A DNA stretch of 64,000 bases, taken from NCBI RefSeq assembly GCF_002807685.1, contig NZ_PEAX01000001.1, forward strand, positions 186,001-250,000. The letters run 5' to 3'. Below are positions 63,972 through 64,000 of this stretch, piece by piece. Position 1 is the stretch's first letter. Each line of letters starts with the position of its first letter. This DNA comes from Neoalteromonas flava (GTDB lineage: Bacteria > Pseudomonadota > Gammaproteobacteria > Enterobacterales > Alteromonadaceae). The notes below the pieces were generated by a model, which made no database searches, was not told where the DNA came from, and saw nothing but the letters and a program-made list of their open reading frames with translations. The position numbers were made by a program, and so were the translations under genes.

Positions 63972-64000
63972 ATGATTAAAAGTGATAAAAATTTAAATAA
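63972..64000 (+). CDS. Start of probable lanthipeptide precursor (cut by window edge)
   Basis: An AGGAGA ribosome-binding site ends about 6 bases before ATG at 63972, 75 bp after the lanM stop. The first codons read MIKSDKNLN and the frame is open at the window edge. A short gene just after lanM is the usual place of a LanA precursor; a charged, Lys/Asn-rich leader fits. Only nine codons are visible, so this is a prediction from context. Confidence 0.55.

Overview
The window looks like chromosome of a marine gammaproteobacterium of the Alteromonadales type (Alteromonadaceae/Idiomarinaceae-like; the genus cannot be fixed from the sequence alone). Pointers are the order recX-alaS-csrA-tRNA-Ser-tRNA-Arg, psp genes next to pspF-sapABCDF, a TonB system with a long ExbB-like subunit plus DUF3450 and TPR partners, a sodium-pumping oxaloacetate decarboxylase (oadGAB), and large TonB-dependent receptors. 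Most of the window is densely packed with operons and is moderate in base composition; the last 5 to 6 kb is visibly more A+T-rich.

Layout: 1-3.8 kb housekeeping genes on the minus strand (argS partial, prfC, rimI, holD) and tRNA-Trp. 4-8 kb: a thiamine uptake operon (TPP riboswitch, TonB receptor, YkoF-like thiamine-binding protein, PnuC/PnuT transporter, kinase-like protein). 8-10.5 kb: a YciA-like thioesterase and tmcA. 10.6-15.6 kb: a six-gene TonB energising operon. 16-24.5 kb: four non-haem iron oxygenase genes of different types, a small lipoprotein and a 934-residue TonB receptor, with a perfect 10-copy heptanucleotide repeat in front of one oxygenase operon. 24.7-31.6 kb: amino-acid catabolism (tryptophan 2,3-dioxygenase, leucine dehydrogenase with an Lrp regulator, maleylacetoacetate isomerase, TyrR, phenylalanine hydroxylase), interrupted by comFB-like and the 4.5S RNA gene. 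31.8-39.8 kb: envelope stress and peptide transport (pspCBA, pspF, sapABCDF). 39.9-43 kb: oadBAG. 43.2-47 kb: a two-component system with a cupredoxin, an FTR1-like membrane protein with degenerate iron motifs and a probable outer-membrane barrel. 47.3-51.4 kb: tRNAs, csrA, alaS, recX. 51.4-58.3 kb: a FemAB-like acyltransferase, an M13 peptidase lipoprotein, a phasin, and a substrate-binding-protein-like ORF followed by a hybrid histidine kinase.

The most distinctive part is the right end. A GSCFA-family protein (58.6-60.1 kb), a 5'-truncated DUF938 methyltransferase remnant and a complete class II lanthipeptide synthetase LanM (60.9-63.9 kb) lie together. After lanM a strong ribosome-binding site and an ATG open a new ORF that runs off the window and is the likely lanthipeptide precursor. 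The truncated methyltransferase beside the A+T-rich lanM suggests that a biosynthetic island was inserted into an older chromosomal locus.

Functional links: the TPP riboswitch probably controls the whole thiamine operon; the TonB/ExbB/ExbD operon would energise the TonB receptors seen here and elsewhere; two TyrR-box-like sites suggest TyrR controls phhA and itself; a sigma-54-type promoter in front of pspA fits the divergent PspF activator.
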